Source: Epiperipatus broadwayi (lineage: Eukaryota; Onychophora; Udeonychophora; Euonychophora; Peripatidae). From it: DNA of 64,000 bases. Shown piece after piece: positions 1 to 13,920 of the stretch. The notes under the pieces are model-generated. The model made no database searches. It saw only the letters and a program-made list of their open reading frames with translations, and was not told the origin of the DNA. The stretch lies in assembly GCA_028023455.1 (NCBI GenBank), contig JAQFVV010000056.1:3991717-4055716 (forward strand), read 5' to 3'. A program made the translations under genes and the position numbers. Numbering within the stretch: position 1 is the first letter of the stretch; every line of letters starts with the position of its first letter.

Positions 1-1418
1 GGAAAAAATGTCATTAAAGGCTATAAGCAGATAAAATATAATGAGGTCAACAAAATTTTTTGCTTAAGATCCCCAAAAATTTTGGTACTCTAACAACGAT
101 ACCAATAAACCATGAATATGCTCAAATTTAGATAAATTCTTTGCATATTCTTCTCTAATATGTATGTTACGTATGATAATAAAAACATTACTGCTATTTA
201 AATTTTAATAATTTTTATAACTACAAGAGCTATTATATAAACATAAAAAAGTATTTTATACATTCCTAAATTTTAAAACTGAAAAATAATGGCTGCCTTA
301 TATTTTGTATTCAAAACATATTTCTAAAATCCTTGGCTAAAATTTTACCATATTTTATATTTGAAATATGTTATTGGTATTTAACAAAAATTGTTTACTT
401 AAAATTACTAGTCCTTCAAATTATTTCAAAATATTTATAATCGTTAACTATACATATATTAGTTGGTGCTAATTAAAGTAAACAATAGACTTACTGATGG
501 GGAAAAAAGATACATCTCATATCAATAGTAAAATCAAATCATATATAATGATTTTGGATGCATATATATATATATATATTTATTTATATAGTGCATTGAC
601 ACATTATATAATCATTTAATTTTTTTTACTATGTGTTTTTATCAAATAATACTCTCTTGAAAAAACTTATCTTGAATACATTTAATAAGAACTATTCAGA
701 CCTAATTTTTTAGTATATTTGTTAAAGAAAATGTACTTTTTAATTTTGTTTCTATAAATTATATTTTTTTAAATTAAAACAGAAAGTAAAAATGTATATT
801 TAAAGTATTTTCAAATAAATTAAATGTTTTGAATATTTGCTCTTCAAAATCAGTAATGTAACTTTAAAATTAGAAAAAAATATATGATTATAATTCTATG
901 AAGTAAATTATTAATATATACTAATTATAATTAAAATTAAAAATTATACTTACTTGTTTTTGTAAAACTACATAAAACACAACAACAAAGTCATTCTAGA
1001 ATGACTGATGATAAAAAGTAGTCAACATTAAAATAAAATTTAAAAATTGCACTTAACTATATTTTTTAAAAAAAATGGCACTAGATCTTGATAAATAATG
1101 TAATAAAAATTCAAAAGTTTTAAATATATATATATAAGTTATGAATCAAATGAGAGTAATAACAAAGATAAAAGCCATTTGAATATGGTCTTCTATAGAT
1201 ATGATTTTAATAATTTTTTGAAATTCAAAGTGTATGAGTTAGTTAATAATAAACACACAAATCATTTAGCAAATGAATTATAATAATGTTAGTATATATT
1301 AACAAAAAATATTAGATTATGGAAATAGTCTTACATATAATTATTATTAAAATGCCTTCATCACAAATATTCAGATAAACACACACAGACGTATATACAC
1401 GCACATATATATATATAT
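1..1418. other. Anonymous AT-rich DNA
   Basis: Very A+T-rich sequence with poly-A/T runs and short TA tracts (about 560-590, 1120-1137 and 1402-1420). No frame of useful length, no tRNA box pair and no recognisable transposon end was seen on either strand. Confidence 0.6.
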
Positions 1419-1464
1419 AATCAAGTCAGATGTCACATGACCTAATTTAATAAGCTTGTATTTA
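1419..1464 (-). repeat. Short fragment of the hammerhead-like repeat family
   Basis: About 46 bp match, on the minus strand, the segment of the repeat monomers at 33.6-34.1 kb and 52.66-53.06 kb that reads through GTCATGTGAC and AAGCTTGTATTA. The flanks do not clearly continue the match, so this is a stray fragment or an old decayed copy. Confidence 0.45.
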
Positions 1465-3560
1465 CTCTTATTTTATGTATTTCATTAATGGGTTTCACAT
1501 TTTCTTATTTTTAGTATTTTAAATGCAGGACACTTTTATTTTAATGTTATAAATTTCATGTGATTTAATTTGATATGCTAACAGTTCAATCCAGCGAACC
1601 GATACTAAATTTCATTAATAGATATCCTTGAAATTATGGGATATATCTTAAATGTAAGCTTTCTTACATAATTAAAGGTTCGCTTGATTAAAAAATATTT
1701 TGAATTATCCTATTTGCTTAGTGGCAGCTTATTCACTACTACATTTAATATGTTCGTTATTGCCATATTTATGCTATTGATTTTATTTTCAAATTATACT
1801 ATAAAAAGTTTACTGACCTACCTTTACTATGTGTTTTCTTATATTTTCAATCATTTGCTTATCATGCCATTTAACCTGATAATCTTTTGTGGAAATAATT
1901 GCTGGTTGGCATATTAATAATTATTTAATGAAGGGAACAATAATCCCTCCTTTTATATGTGACATCCTAACGAATATTAAAGGTCATTTGCATACCTTTC
2001 GAGAGGGATTAATTTATGTCATTTCATTATGCTAGATCTATTAAATTATAAGGGCTTTAATTCACATATCAGCATTATTAAAAACCTGATCTATTCTTTA
2101 TTATTATTAGCATTGCTGGGATTACATAACGTTATGAAATTTCCTTCTTTTTGCTCTATCAAACTTAAAACCTGGATAAACGGGCTTATTTCTCTCATGG
2201 CATATCGGGATTTGGAAGTACCAATTCTAGGATATTGTCAGGTGGCCAGTAAGCTCTGCATAGGTTAATATTGGAAAACAGGTTATGGTATTCTTACACA
2301 TTACCACCTTTTTCAAATGCTGACCTGTCACATGTGCAGGCACATTTCATTTCTTATAAAATTAATGAAGCGTTCGTCCTAAAATGGACTCGATCATTTC
2401 TAACATTATTACTTTAGTCAGCACTGCAATCCTAGTTTAATGTTTTATATTTTCCCATTACAATCTGTAAGATTTAATGCCATGATTTCTGAATCCATCT
2501 CATGTTTTCGTTCCTATTAAAAGTTAGTTAATGTCATTTTAAAAGCTTGTTCAAGCTACCCGCCCTCTCATTATGAAAGTATGAGTGCGTCAAGGAGTAA
2601 TGCTAAGTTAATCTTTTCTAATAAAAAAAGAATAGAATAAAATAAATCTAAATAACTATGCTGTTTAAACATTTTAAGCTCCATTATTATTGAAGTAAAT
2701 GATGTAGATTAAGAAATATTTTTGAATGTGGTTCAAATGAACTTTAACAAAGTGATGTACATCACATTCCATCTATCTATTTGAAGGTCAATGAGTTTTC
2801 ATAAAAATAATCATAGTGTCCACGTTATATAATATGGTAAAATTTATATATCTCCCGTTAGCATATTAAGCTGCATCTCTTGAACATCGGTACCTTGTTT
2901 GAATTGTAATATACACTTGCAGATTTGTGCATTATTTAATCCGTACTTATATTCTTTTGTTATGTAACTCCTTCAAAGCGCAAATCAGCATTAACAAAGT
3001 GAAACCCATAATTATATTAGTATTGACTCTATATATAAATAGATTCGCTACTGTTGTCCAATTACATATATGTTTATTCATTTTTCTAATATTAATAAAT
3101 TATTAACCATATAATTATTACTTAAGCCTGTTTGGCCTCATCCTTTATGCATACACATCGTTAATTAGATTGCATTATATATAGCTGATTTCCACCAACC
3201 TTAGATTAATTTCTAGATTTATTCATGAATTTTATGAAAAGCCTAATTATAATCTGAGCTATTTCACTCTGTTGGGGGCTGGAGTTCGAAGCCTAGTAAG
3301 TTGTAATTCCCTGTAGATCTCTTGTTCTCCGCTGTTGCTTCAGGATGGGTGTGAATAAAATTTCATTTGTTATCATCAGAAATGTTGTTTGTAAGGTTAT
3401 AGATCTGTAAAATAGTCAAGAGGGCAGAATTCATGATTGTTCCTGACTTATGTATCTTGCACATGATTGGATTCGAGGTACTTTTGCCTAGATGCTAGCT
3501 CTTGTTAGACGAACATACAGTTCTGACTGGTACAATATGTATATATATATATATATTGTA
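1465..3560. other. Unclassified, slightly less AT-rich stretch
   Basis: Composition is a little more balanced than the flanks. Two short open frames (1684-1917 and 2029-2268, plus) encode hydrophobic, low-information peptides without a recognisable domain; I regard them as chance frames. A B-box-like word occurs near 3281-3292 (GAGTTCGAAGCC), but no matching A box was found at tRNA spacing. This may be an old repeat that I cannot name. Confidence 0.3.
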
Positions 3561-6500
3561 ATGATGAGTTACAACCCTGACACATCATCCAATGTTTTGA
3601 GCACTCTGCCAATTGGAGCCACATAAACATATTTGCTTAACCAATAAATTGCCAAACAATTTATCAATATTAGCATTTTCCCTTTCCAACGTATATATAC
3701 AATAAACATCTTTTTATTTTTTAAAAAAGATAATAAAAACATTAAACAACTAGGGAAAACATATATGTATACTAACACTGAAATAAAATGTGTTATGTGT
3801 CACTAACTAAAGAAAACTATGCAAAAAACTTGTAAATAAACCTCAGGAAACAATGACTAAATTTAAATCTAATCACATAGCAACCAACTGTAGAAACAAA
3901 ATTTAAAATGTTCACAAATGATTGTTTTAATCCCTACTATATATATTATGTCTGCTCAACAATGGAAAATGACATGGTTCATATGTTTAAAAAAACTGCT
4001 GTGATCTACAAAATGGTATTAATTGTTATATTGTTTTCTGCCTTCGAAGATAAAGCATTTTTTTTTCTACTTAAAAAGAAATTCAAATACAAAGATGGAT
4101 ATATATATATTCAAATTTAAATATATATATATATATATTTAAGTAGTATTCAGAATTATCAAAAGCTGAACTTTTAAAGGAACCATATAAATTGGAAGAA
4201 ATAATTCGAAAGAAAAGATTCTATTATTTGCTGATTAAGCAACTTTAGTTGTATTCACATAATAATAATAATAAAATACAATAATTAACTGTGTTGTTAT
4301 ATAGAAATATCGCCACTAAAGACTTGAAAAGTAAATAAACCAATAGATATATAATATTATCTTTATACCATGGTTGCTTGCTAAACAGTTCATACCATAG
4401 GGAGAAGCATGCCATCAATAAAGCCATGAAAGCATAAAGATTTCACCTTTCCATTTAGAAGAAACCTGAAGAACTTCTTTTGACTTGAATAAAATGCCTA
4501 ATAAAATCCAGGAGAGAGCAATTGGAGAAGATCACTGCCTTTTGATCCAGACAAGAGATTGCCACTCTTCAAGGGAGCAGTATTTCCTCTTCATCCGTAG
4601 GAACTTATCTGGCAAATAAATAGTTTCCAGCAAATTCATCAAACTTTAATTAATATAATGGGATAAAAATTGTGATTTTTGTTTTATTATTTTTTTTCTG
4701 TCTATTGTAAATTTTCTGTATGTTTTAGTTTCTATACTTGGAATCCAATGTGTCATAATTTTGGGAAAATTATTTATGAGAGTAAGAAGGGGGGGAAATA
4801 TTAGATTTAACTAATTTTTTTATCTTTATTTGTATGAAATAAAATTGACATCAGTTTTGACCTCCCTTCCAACTGACATTTGACAGCAAAATGTGAAATG
4901 AGAGGTAAGAGATTTCAATATTATCTTACATTAAGCAATACACTAGATTATGACAGAGTTTATATTAATTTGTTTATTATTAATTAAGCTTACTTATATA
5001 TTGCTTTTGTATAGATGATTTATAACCATTGATCTATCTGGACAACAAAGATTTTTTTTTTATGTTTATATATATATATTAAATTAGCCAGATAGAATCG
5101 TGATCACACACGCATATATATATATATTAATGTTACATATTCGTCTTTGTAAATAATTGGTCAAGTGCATGAATTTCTACCATTGGGTTGAGGGTAAAAA
5201 CTTTATTTTTATAAATATCATTATTAGATATCAATATGGTAGAAACTCATCCTTGACATAACAAATAACATGTGTCAGATTGAATTATTATTCATATTTT
5301 ATATTTTTGTTAATCAATAAATGTTAATATAATTCATTATTTTAATTTGGTCTCTAGCTCATCATTATTTTCATATCCACCATCAGCTTTATAGTCATCA
5401 TTATTCCCATATCCATTATAAGCATTATTATCTTAATTATTTTTATACCTATCAATATTATCCTATTATTTTAGAGGAAATAATTATACATAATTAGGTC
5501 AATTATTATTACCTTTAATACATATATACATATACTGTACATACACATTTTGTTTTATATCTTATGGTATTTGGATATGCTTATAGGATTTTTGGTAATC
5601 AATTATCACCTATATAGAGGTGCAATAACTGCTATTAGTGTGATCTCCTTCCCTGATAAGAGAGTCCAAGCAATTACTCCCTGAATTCAAATACTGTGGT
5701 ATAACGTGGCTAAAAAGTGTGAGAATTGGATGAACTGACCCAAATTGTATCTAGGTTAATAAAAACATGTAGAGTTAGTATATTGGAAGTAGATAAATCA
5801 TAGGTTATGTATTTCATTGCATAATCATTTGCATCCTCTCCGAAGACCCAAAGTCTGACCATAGTAAAATGTGCTCCCCCTATCTCCTGAGAAATCCATC
5901 AGCCCATTACAATATATATATATGTAATTACATAGAAGAAAATTAACTTCAAACTTACACTATTCATTGAGTGTGATAGATTTATACACTGAAATGAACA
6001 GTATAAGTTTGAAGGTTAATTTCCTTCTATATAATTAAATATTAAATATGCATATTAATATATGTTAAGTTTTCTGCATGAAGTTGAATTTAGTAAATAA
6101 ACAATAATGTTCTATAGTCAGATAATAACATATGATAATTAATAGTTGCCATTTTTAGTTATTTTTTAAATACAATTTATTATAACATCTCAATTTTAAA
6201 GCTTAACTTAATGAGAACTTTATATCATTAAATGCATAAATATTATTTAACATTTGTAAAAAAAATATTTTATTTATTTTAGTCTTTAATAAATAAATTC
6301 AGAGTAAAATTTTATAAATTCTCTGGTTTTTTTTTAAAGAATTTTAATTTTTGAATGCAAACTATGAAAACTTCTATAGTTTTTGATTTTGTATATGTTA
6401 AAATTTATTTAGTTATTCATTAATATCAAATTATTTACAAACATTTATTTATTTAAATAAATTATATTGTAATTAGGGAGACATAGTTTGACCTTAATAA

Positions 6501-7719
6501 CGATATACAAGTTTTTTCATAGAAAAATCTTTGGAAATTATTTTATTGGAGAGGTGCCCATATACGATATGACTATTTAATACTTTTAAATGATGTCTTT
6601 GAGTTTGTATGGAAAATACCTGTTACAAATATACTTGCATTAAAAGTAAAAATGATATGGTAAGATAGATTTCTGGTAAGTATTATTCACACATTATCTG
6701 GCATTCCTGGTATTAATATGTTAAAAATTATTAGCTAAATGAATAATAAATAATTGTACCTCAAATTTGACAATTATGATAACTGTAAACACAGATATGC
6801 AAGAAATACCACTTGATTTTTTAGGACATCTACTCTTGTAAATCATTTTTGCTTATGTAATCTCTGTTATATGCTGTATATGTATTATACATAGCACATC
6901 TAAAATATGTATTTATTTTGTTCAAATAAAGTAAAACTGTTGATGATTTGAGAAATTTGCTATTTTTGTAGTACTTATATCTAAACTTCTAAAGAATCAC
7001 AAACATGTCAAAATTTTGTTTATTTTTTAATGTATATCAAAGCATTTGTGTTTACGTTTTTCAATTTATTTGTTTATCATTATTAGCACTTAAAATATTT
7101 TAATATAATGATTATTAGACATAATTGTTAAAGATTCCTGGATCAAAGGACAGTTTATCATTTCTTGTATATGAATGATATATGACTTCTCAACAATTAT
7201 CCATTCTATTTTTTTAATTATTAATATATTGCCTTTTTTTATTCTGCATCTTAATGATTTAAAGAGTTAATCAATGTTTATAATGTAATTGATAAAATAA
7301 GAGCAGTTCCCTACTTTTCTATCATCTACTGTAAACTTGATTAGTCAATGATTACCACATAGTTTTTGACATTTACATCTTCAGATTGGTTTCTGGCTTT
7401 TTACTTTTATCAATAATAATGACAATTTAACTGGGCTAAAGTGATCAGTAATCATTGATTGGTTACTCAAGTTTAGAGTAGATGTCAGTAAAATAGAAAA
7501 CTGATCTTGTTTGATCATGTTGTGCAAACCGAAGAATTAAAATTATTTGCTGTTAATGAAATTGACTTTTCAGAGGTTTAACATTTTTGAAATGGACAGC
7601 AAATCATAGTAACTGTTCCTTATAAAAAATGGATTTATTTCATATATATATATATAAGGATGTATATATATGTGCATTACATTTACAACAGTGAAAGCAA
7701 GCAGCACATATATGTACAC
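3561..7719. other. Anonymous AT-rich DNA
   Basis: Apart from the foldback listed separately at 5925-6037, this stretch shows only AT-rich sequence, short TA microsatellites (for example 3539-3557, 4121-4138, 5069-5079) and chance frames under 75 codons. No gene or transposon end is supported. Confidence 0.55.
5925..6037. repeat. Foldback (inverted repeat), 45-bp arms
   Basis: The left arm (5925-5968) and right arm (5993-6037) are reverse complements with only a few mismatches, separated by a 24-base loop. The arms start and end in TAATTA/CATAGAAG-type sequence. There is no coding capacity. It could be a very small MITE-like element or a local inverted duplication. No unambiguous target-site duplication was seen. 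Confidence 0.7.
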
Positions 7720-8450
7720 ATAAGAGAATATCCCAAATAGAATTTAATTGGGTTACAAGTAAAGTGCAGGCACAAGATGGGTGAGAAAGGTCGTATGGTA
7801 TGCAGAAGATTTGGATAAAGAATTTATATTAGTATACTTATAAAAAAAGGTGGGATGATTGTGTTAGGAAAATTGTTGAGTGTTATAGTGGCAGAGAATG
7901 GAATAGAAGAATAGATGCATTAATAAAAAATAGGGAGTTGGAGAAATGGAGAACTAGTATGGAGAGTAAAAAGTGTTTAAAATATATATAGAAGGAAACA
8001 TAATATTGGGTGCGAGTTGATTTATGACATTAGTTAAGGAAAATGGTTACTGTTTAAAGTTCAAACAGGATCTTTAGCAACTAGGGAATATACACATATA
8101 TGAAAAAATGTGGGTGATTTAGTCTGTAAGTTGTATAAGAAAGGCATAGAAAATATTAGGCATCTGTTAATTGTGTAAATGCCTACAAGCAGATAGAGTA
8201 CAAATAATGAAGTTGTGGCAGAATAAATACAAACAAAATGATTATGATAAGAGAAATTTAGATATAAAGGCCATGGACATAATAAAGATTATGTTGTGGA
8301 AATGGAATTGAGCAGGATAGAGAAGAATATGGGAAAACTTAGGGCGGGGAATGGAAAGGGAAGGCAAAATGGCTAACAGGTTTCTCTGGGCATAATGGCT
8401 GAGAGATTTCTGACTCCGAAAAATGAGAAGTCACAGTGCATCACATCACA
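7720..8450 (+). pseudogene. 5'-truncated LINE C-terminus (CATCA-tailed family), copy 1
   Basis: This is the 3' end of a non-LTR retrotransposon on the plus strand, heavily interrupted by stops and indels. It aligns segment by segment with the better preserved minus-strand copy at 55474-56486. Shared elements are the TRWV-KV-WYA-DLDKEF block (about 7770-7830), the KNRELE-W block (about 7930-7960), the LATREYT block (about 8075-8100) and the remains of the cysteine/histidine motif CKL-KKGIENIRHL (about 8125-8170). Both copies share the 3' untranslated part (GGCTAACAGGTTT, then TCTGGGCATAAT) and finish in repeated CATCA units (8440-8450). The reverse-transcriptase domain lies upstream and is absent, as expected from 5' truncation during target-primed reverse transcription. 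Confidence 0.8.
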
Positions 8451-9732
8451 TATTTATTATTATAAATGCTAATCTAAACTTGGCTATTTTCTTTGAAGTT
8501 AACCGCTGGTTAAACGTCTTTCATAATTCATTCTATTGATAAGAATGGTTGATTGTAAAAAAAAAACAATTTTGAATCGATTTCAAATTGAAGAAAGTAA
8601 AAATGAATCCAGTCTAGCCAATTGAAAAAAAAATCTATACGCTGTAATGAGACATTCGTTATGTAATAAAATGCTAAGATGTAAATTACAATCCTAAAAA
8701 TATATCGAAATAACTTTTTTTTTTTTTTTACACAAGAATTTGTTTTCCAAAAAATGATGTTGTTTTGTAATATGATTGCTGGTTTAGCATAAAATACGTA
8801 TATTGGTAATTATTTATCTTTTCAGCATATAAGTGCTTGAGAGTATCAGTGTTATTAGATAGACTGGAGAGTGGTGGGTTGTGTGAAAGTCTGAGCTCAT
8901 ATACCCTATATATTACATACATAGACATAGGTGTATATATAATAAGCCTGTGTTTCAGTTAATACGTACATATGTAAGTAAATTTGAATTTTATTAGTGG
9001 AAAAAAAATCTAAACTTTTACTTCTGTGTATTTTCAAAAAGTATCAGTTTTCTTTTATTATTATTTTCACTTTTTACGTATGTTTTAAGTACAAGGTTCT
9101 ACAGTTTAAGCCTATAAACTCCAGACATTTCTCATTTCTACAAAAGTTTAGGTAGTCTTGACTCTCAGTGGAAATTACTTTTTTTTTTCAGAAAGAGAAG
9201 AAAAGGAAAAGCTAAAATAAAGGTGAGGGAATTTAATAACAGTTCAAAGTCTTGCGGACTGGGGCTATTATTATCTGTAAAGTTCCTTTGAGCGAAGCAT
9301 CCTGGGAAATCAAAGAACCGAGCAAAAGATAGGCCGCTATTGTTATTCTTTTTTAATGCAGGCATTATTGCGTAAATGGAGAACTAATTAGAATGCTTTG
9401 CTAATTATAAATCCCAGGTAGAAACTCTTAATAAAATTAAAATCTATTAATGCTCACAGACTTTCTGAATTATTAACTTATTGAACAATCATTGATCCAT
9501 TGTTGTATGACATTCTCTTAGTGATGCTGCCTTGTGTATCAGTATGATTTTTTTTTTTCAACTTTTGTTTTTTTTTTAGCGATATTTCTCTTCTGATGTA
9601 ATCGGCTTAATATTCTTCAAATGAAAACTCTAGAGATTTCAGAAGCAAGAATTTTTTAAAACAACGTTTAGGTATTAAAGAAACTTGATTTTATTAAACT
9701 AAATTTTTAAATAGATACTGATTGAAAACAAT
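8451..9732. other. Anonymous AT-rich DNA
   Basis: Poly-T runs (8716-8729, 9179-9189, 9547-9558) and short chance frames on the minus strand (8728-8928, 9165-9365), which show no domain and no homology that I recognise. No gene supported. Confidence 0.5.
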
Positions 9733-10538
9733 TTGATATGTAAATTTTGAATTATTTTAAAGTTATTTCTTTATCATATATACGATATTTCTATCTTTAA
9801 GTCGTAATACTTCATTTCTGTATATGATTAAAAACATTTAAATACATCCCTCTACTGAAAAGCAGCGGAGAAGGCAATCTCGCTAAGCTAGTCGAATACT
9901 GAAGTTATAATAGCTAGAATCTTCATTAACAGCTGAAGTATGAATAGAATAGTTTGTTGCTCCGTGGGTCATGTAATACTGAACCATCAAAAATAGCCAG
10001 ATCAAATTTCGATCACTGTATTAAACCACTCAATAATGAGATGGGGCTCATTTACTTAAAAAAATTATATGGTTGACAAATCACAAGTTTTCAAGTTTAT
10101 ACAGGATTTTAACTGTAAGTTGATATGTAAATTATAAATTATTTTTAAGCGTCTATTTTATTATATATGATATTTCTATTTTTAAGTTATAATGTTTCAC
10201 TTTTATATATAATTAAAAAAGAGAAATACATTTCTCTATAGAAAAACAGTGGAAAAGGCAATCTCACTAAGCTAGTCGAATGCTGGATGATGAAAGTTGA
10301 TTTTTTTTTTTTTGTTTAACTATTAACTCGTAATGGCTAGATTCTTCACTTACTGACCTAATAAAATTTATAATAAAATGGTTTGTTGTTCAGTAGGTCA
10401 TGTAAATTCGACCTTTAAAAGTAGAAGTTGAAATTACAATCACTGTGTTGAACAACAGACAATGAGATGGCCTACTTAAAAAAATCATTGTTTGCATATC
10501 ACAAGTTTCCATGTTTCTACAGGGTTTTAACTGCCTAT
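9733..10538. repeat. Tandem direct duplication, about 390-415 bp per copy
   Basis: Copy 1 (9733-10119) and copy 2 (10120-10538) begin with the same TTGATATGTAAATT word and stay alignable to the end. They share CTAAGCTAGTCGAAT, GTTTGTTG...GGTCATGTAA, CAATGAGATGG or AATGAGATGG, and a final CAGG-TTTTAACTG. The copies are clearly diverged, and copy 2 carries a poly-T insertion near 10292-10304. No open frame spans a copy. This is either an old tandem duplication or two monomers of a tandem-organised non-coding element. Confidence 0.8.
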
Positions 10539-13090
10539 TGATAATTAATTATTACTGTACCAAAAGTCCCTGGAACTAACAATAAAATTATCCTTACAAA
10601 TCATGAATTCAAAGTTAAAGAGATGGAAGTGATCGGCATTAAACAAATTCTTTAAAACCATTTTGTAGCAAGGAGTTTAATATTCTTAACTTGAGATATT
10701 CGCAAAAAGTGCTTGAGTACTTATCTTATTAGTCACATCTGGTTACATGAAGCACCATATTTTTAAAGATTAATTCTATTCTCAAAGAAAGACACTCTTA
10801 GTCCATGACAGTGAAATTGCTGGAGCCCATAAGTAGTATTGCAGTATGCAATATTTGCTTTGATTAGTGATTGCATCATACACAATTATGTATTCATTTA
10901 CAAGGAAATTATTTTGAATGTATTTATGAGTAAAAAGAAATGCAAATGCATTCACATTTTGTGTGCATATGTTAGACTTTATTTATACAAGTTTATTTGG
11001 AAAGTAAAAAACAAACAAAAACACTGGATCAGCAAATGTATGAGTATGGCTGCATCATATTACAATCACAATTTTTTTTTTTGCAGTTATTGCATTAACC
11101 CTGACCTAACTAACTCAGAATAAACCCTTTACCCACATTCTGACTAATATAGAATGGTTATGATAAGCTATTGGCGGAAGGGGAATCTATTTTTGCTCAT
11201 AGCTTAAACATTTTCCAAAGTTTAATTGGCTGAATGTAAACTAAACCGCACTATGTAAACAAATGCTGCCATTAGAAATACAATTGAGAGTAAAAATGGA
11301 TTAATTAATGCCATTTTTATTGCATATAACAATTTTGGATTCAGATAATGCGCAAATGATATAAGAAATTTGAAATATACGATGTCTTAATATTATTTTA
11401 AAGGAGTTGAATTTAATAAATGCTATCAGTTGTGAGAATATATTAAATAGATAATTATCTAAATGATCAGATTTAGAAAATGTATCTTAAATAAACACAA
11501 CAAAGCAAAAATGATAAGTTTTAATAGCAGTGCTGCCATGCAATTTAAAATTACTGATAGAACAACAACAAAATGGATAGGATCTGATTCCTATAAAGTT
11601 TTATTAGCCAAATAGAAGTGGGAAAGAAGTCAATGAAGAAAATAAAACATACATTTTTTAAAAAATCATTTTACAAAACATACAAAAAATCTCCAGTAAT
11701 ATGTTGAGCATTGCATCAACAACCTTTCCATAACCCAATATACCAAACAAGAACAGTTAAATTAATTATAAATTATTAAAAAAACCATGAGTATTATTAA
11801 AAATAAACAATGTTTTTAAGACAGAAAATTATTTGTTGGTTACACTAATAAAAAAGTACAGAGGATTGACCACCTATAACATCATTTAGCCATACAGTTT
11901 ATTTTTTAAATAATAATTTAGTTGTTAAAAAATTAATTGATATAATCAAAGTTGTTTGCTATTTTAAAAATAATACAACAAATAAAATATTGTTAAATAT
12001 ATGCAAATTAGATGAGTTTTCTGTAAAAAGTGTTTATTGCTAAGAAAAATGTTTTAAATCATTCCAATTTATTATAAAATTTAAAAATGAAATTGTTTTT
12101 TTATAACTTCAAAAAGTTATTGAACACAGTCACATGCTCACACACAAATATATATATATTGAACTGGATCCCTCTGAATAATACATATTCTTGTTGGGTT
12201 TAAATACTTTTACACATAACCTTTTATATCTTTTGGCTTGAATAAGTTTTGACATTTACTTTAATATTATGGGGATGAACTGACCCTTCAAACAGAGATG
12301 AGAATACCATTGATAGCATAATCATCAATAATACCATGACCATATCATGCTATATAAAGCATAACATGACCACATTTCCTGACCATGGTCACTTCGACTA
12401 CTGGAATCAAACACTGCCATCCAAAGCATTTTATTTGTTTTGAGTATCAAACTCAGGCACCAGTCAGCCTTAATATACAGCCAGCATGCTAAAGATGACA
12501 GGAACTAAATCCAATATGTGACATATCCCAGACTAGCTCCTACTCAGGAGGTCCAGTACATTTAATTTAACATATATACTTATTTATAACTTTAAATTTA
12601 TGGTGAAGCAGTGACAAGAGAGAGAGAATAGACCAAATAATAATTAAGAAAACATTAGTATTTATTTATGCACAGACATATCTAACATAATATAAAATGA
12701 CACAATATGAAAATTTACATAAAATATATAAATGATTAATCAGGCTAAATTTTATTATAGTCCTTTGTTAAAGTTTATTTCATTTAAAAATAAAGTGTCT
12801 ATAAACAATTATTATGGAAAAATATATTACCTAGGTTTTCATGATATTAGATGACACAGTTCATTGGTTTTGGTTCACAATAGTGTTACTTTTCAACCGG
12901 TTGACTTTTTGGTCTCCATTGATTGTTTCAGGACTTGTTTTCCATTCTTTGTATTGACAATGAGGGAGAGAGTAGTGACAGCATCTATTTCACCATTTTG
13001 GCATCAATTTCCAGTGAGGTCTCAAGTGAAATAGCCAATTTTGTGGAGGACCTTGGGGCCTGAAGTTCGGGGCCTGAAGTTCAGTTGCAA
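10539..13090. other. Anonymous DNA with a less AT-rich island at 12.2-12.6 kb
   Basis: 10.54-12.2 kb is ordinary AT-rich sequence; the frame at 10839-11123 is low-information. The island at about 12260-12560 is richer in G+C and contains words such as CACTTCGACTACTGG and AACTCAGGCACC, suggestive of a decayed SINE or other repeat, but no clear A/B box pair or target duplication was found. An imperfect duplication, GGGGCCTGAAGTTC twice, is at 13058-13082. Confidence 0.35.
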
Positions 13091-13095
13091 CATCT

Positions 13096-13316
13096 CTAAA
13101 GTGATCTAGGTTCTGTAGCTTCTGCAGTAATATTTTCTGCAGCAGCAATGACTTGATCTATTCTGTCCTTAGATTTCTGAATCTCTGCTAACTGAATGAA
13201 TTGAGTGATGAATCACATAATGCCTCAATAACAAAATGAAGGTCAGAATCATTTACAGACTCAAGTGTAATAATAACAATAGATGATGGTAACCTTATAT
13301 ACTCTTTCTCTCTCAT
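13096..13316 (-). pseudogene. Small coding-like relic, unknown protein
   Basis: On the minus strand an ATG at 13316 opens a frame (MREKEYIRLPSSIVIITLES and on) of 42 codons ending at 13188. A one-base shift near the end gives a second open segment that reads FIQLAEIQKSKDRIDQVIAA and continues to a stop at 13096. The two segments have ordinary amino-acid composition, unlike the Asn/Lys/Ile/Phe-rich chance frames nearby, and the local DNA is less AT-rich. I do not recognise the protein. It may be part of a processed pseudogene, an exon remnant or a transposon open frame. No poly-A tail or splice site could be assigned. Confidence 0.25.
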
Positions 13317-13920
13317 TGTTTAATTTATTATCATTATTTTTAATTTTGATTGTAACTTAAATGTATGTTTTTTAAATTAATTTTTACATTTCATTTTCTC
13401 CAATTGATTTTTAAATTTGCTTCAATCTAATCTTTTTTTTAGATTAATCTCTCTTCACATTTACTGAATAGATAGCTTACATAGTTCTTAATTATTACCA
13501 TTATTGGTTTCAATTTTATTATCAGTCAGCGATCTTTACTGGCATTCAAAAAGTTTTCTTATACTGATTAATTAATCTTTTTTTTTTTTAATTTTTGCTA
13601 ATATTTATTTTTACACACTTATTCTTTTAACTTATTTTTTAAATTTTCTTTCAACAGGAGAGTTTTCTTTAAAAAGGAGAGAGTGAGTTTTAAATCTTTT
13701 TCTATTTTAGATTTCCCCCCACCCACACACAAAAAAAGTTTTATTCTGTTTTAGGAGAACAAAATAATGCATTCTTTTCATTTTACAAAGTTGCATTTTA
13801 AAACTGCTTCTGAAATAATGATTACTTTTGATTATTCTCATTTATTTGACTTTTGTTTTCTTTCTCAATAAATTTGGTCATATATTAATTTTTAATTTAT
13901 GAATTTTTTATTTTATTTTA
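13317..13920. other. T-rich intergenic DNA
   Basis: Pyrimidine-rich sequence with many T runs and no frame, boxes or repeat arms recognised. Confidence 0.5.

Noticed and set aside
1684-2268. Two hydrophobic short frames, considered as a mitochondrial insertion or membrane protein
   Set aside because: No mitochondrial protein motif, no continuity between the frames and no supporting tRNA-like boxes; composition is what AT-rich random DNA gives.
3270-3480. tRNA-SINE suggested by B-box-like words at 3281 and 3468
   Set aside because: No A box at the right distance and no repeated body elsewhere in the window.
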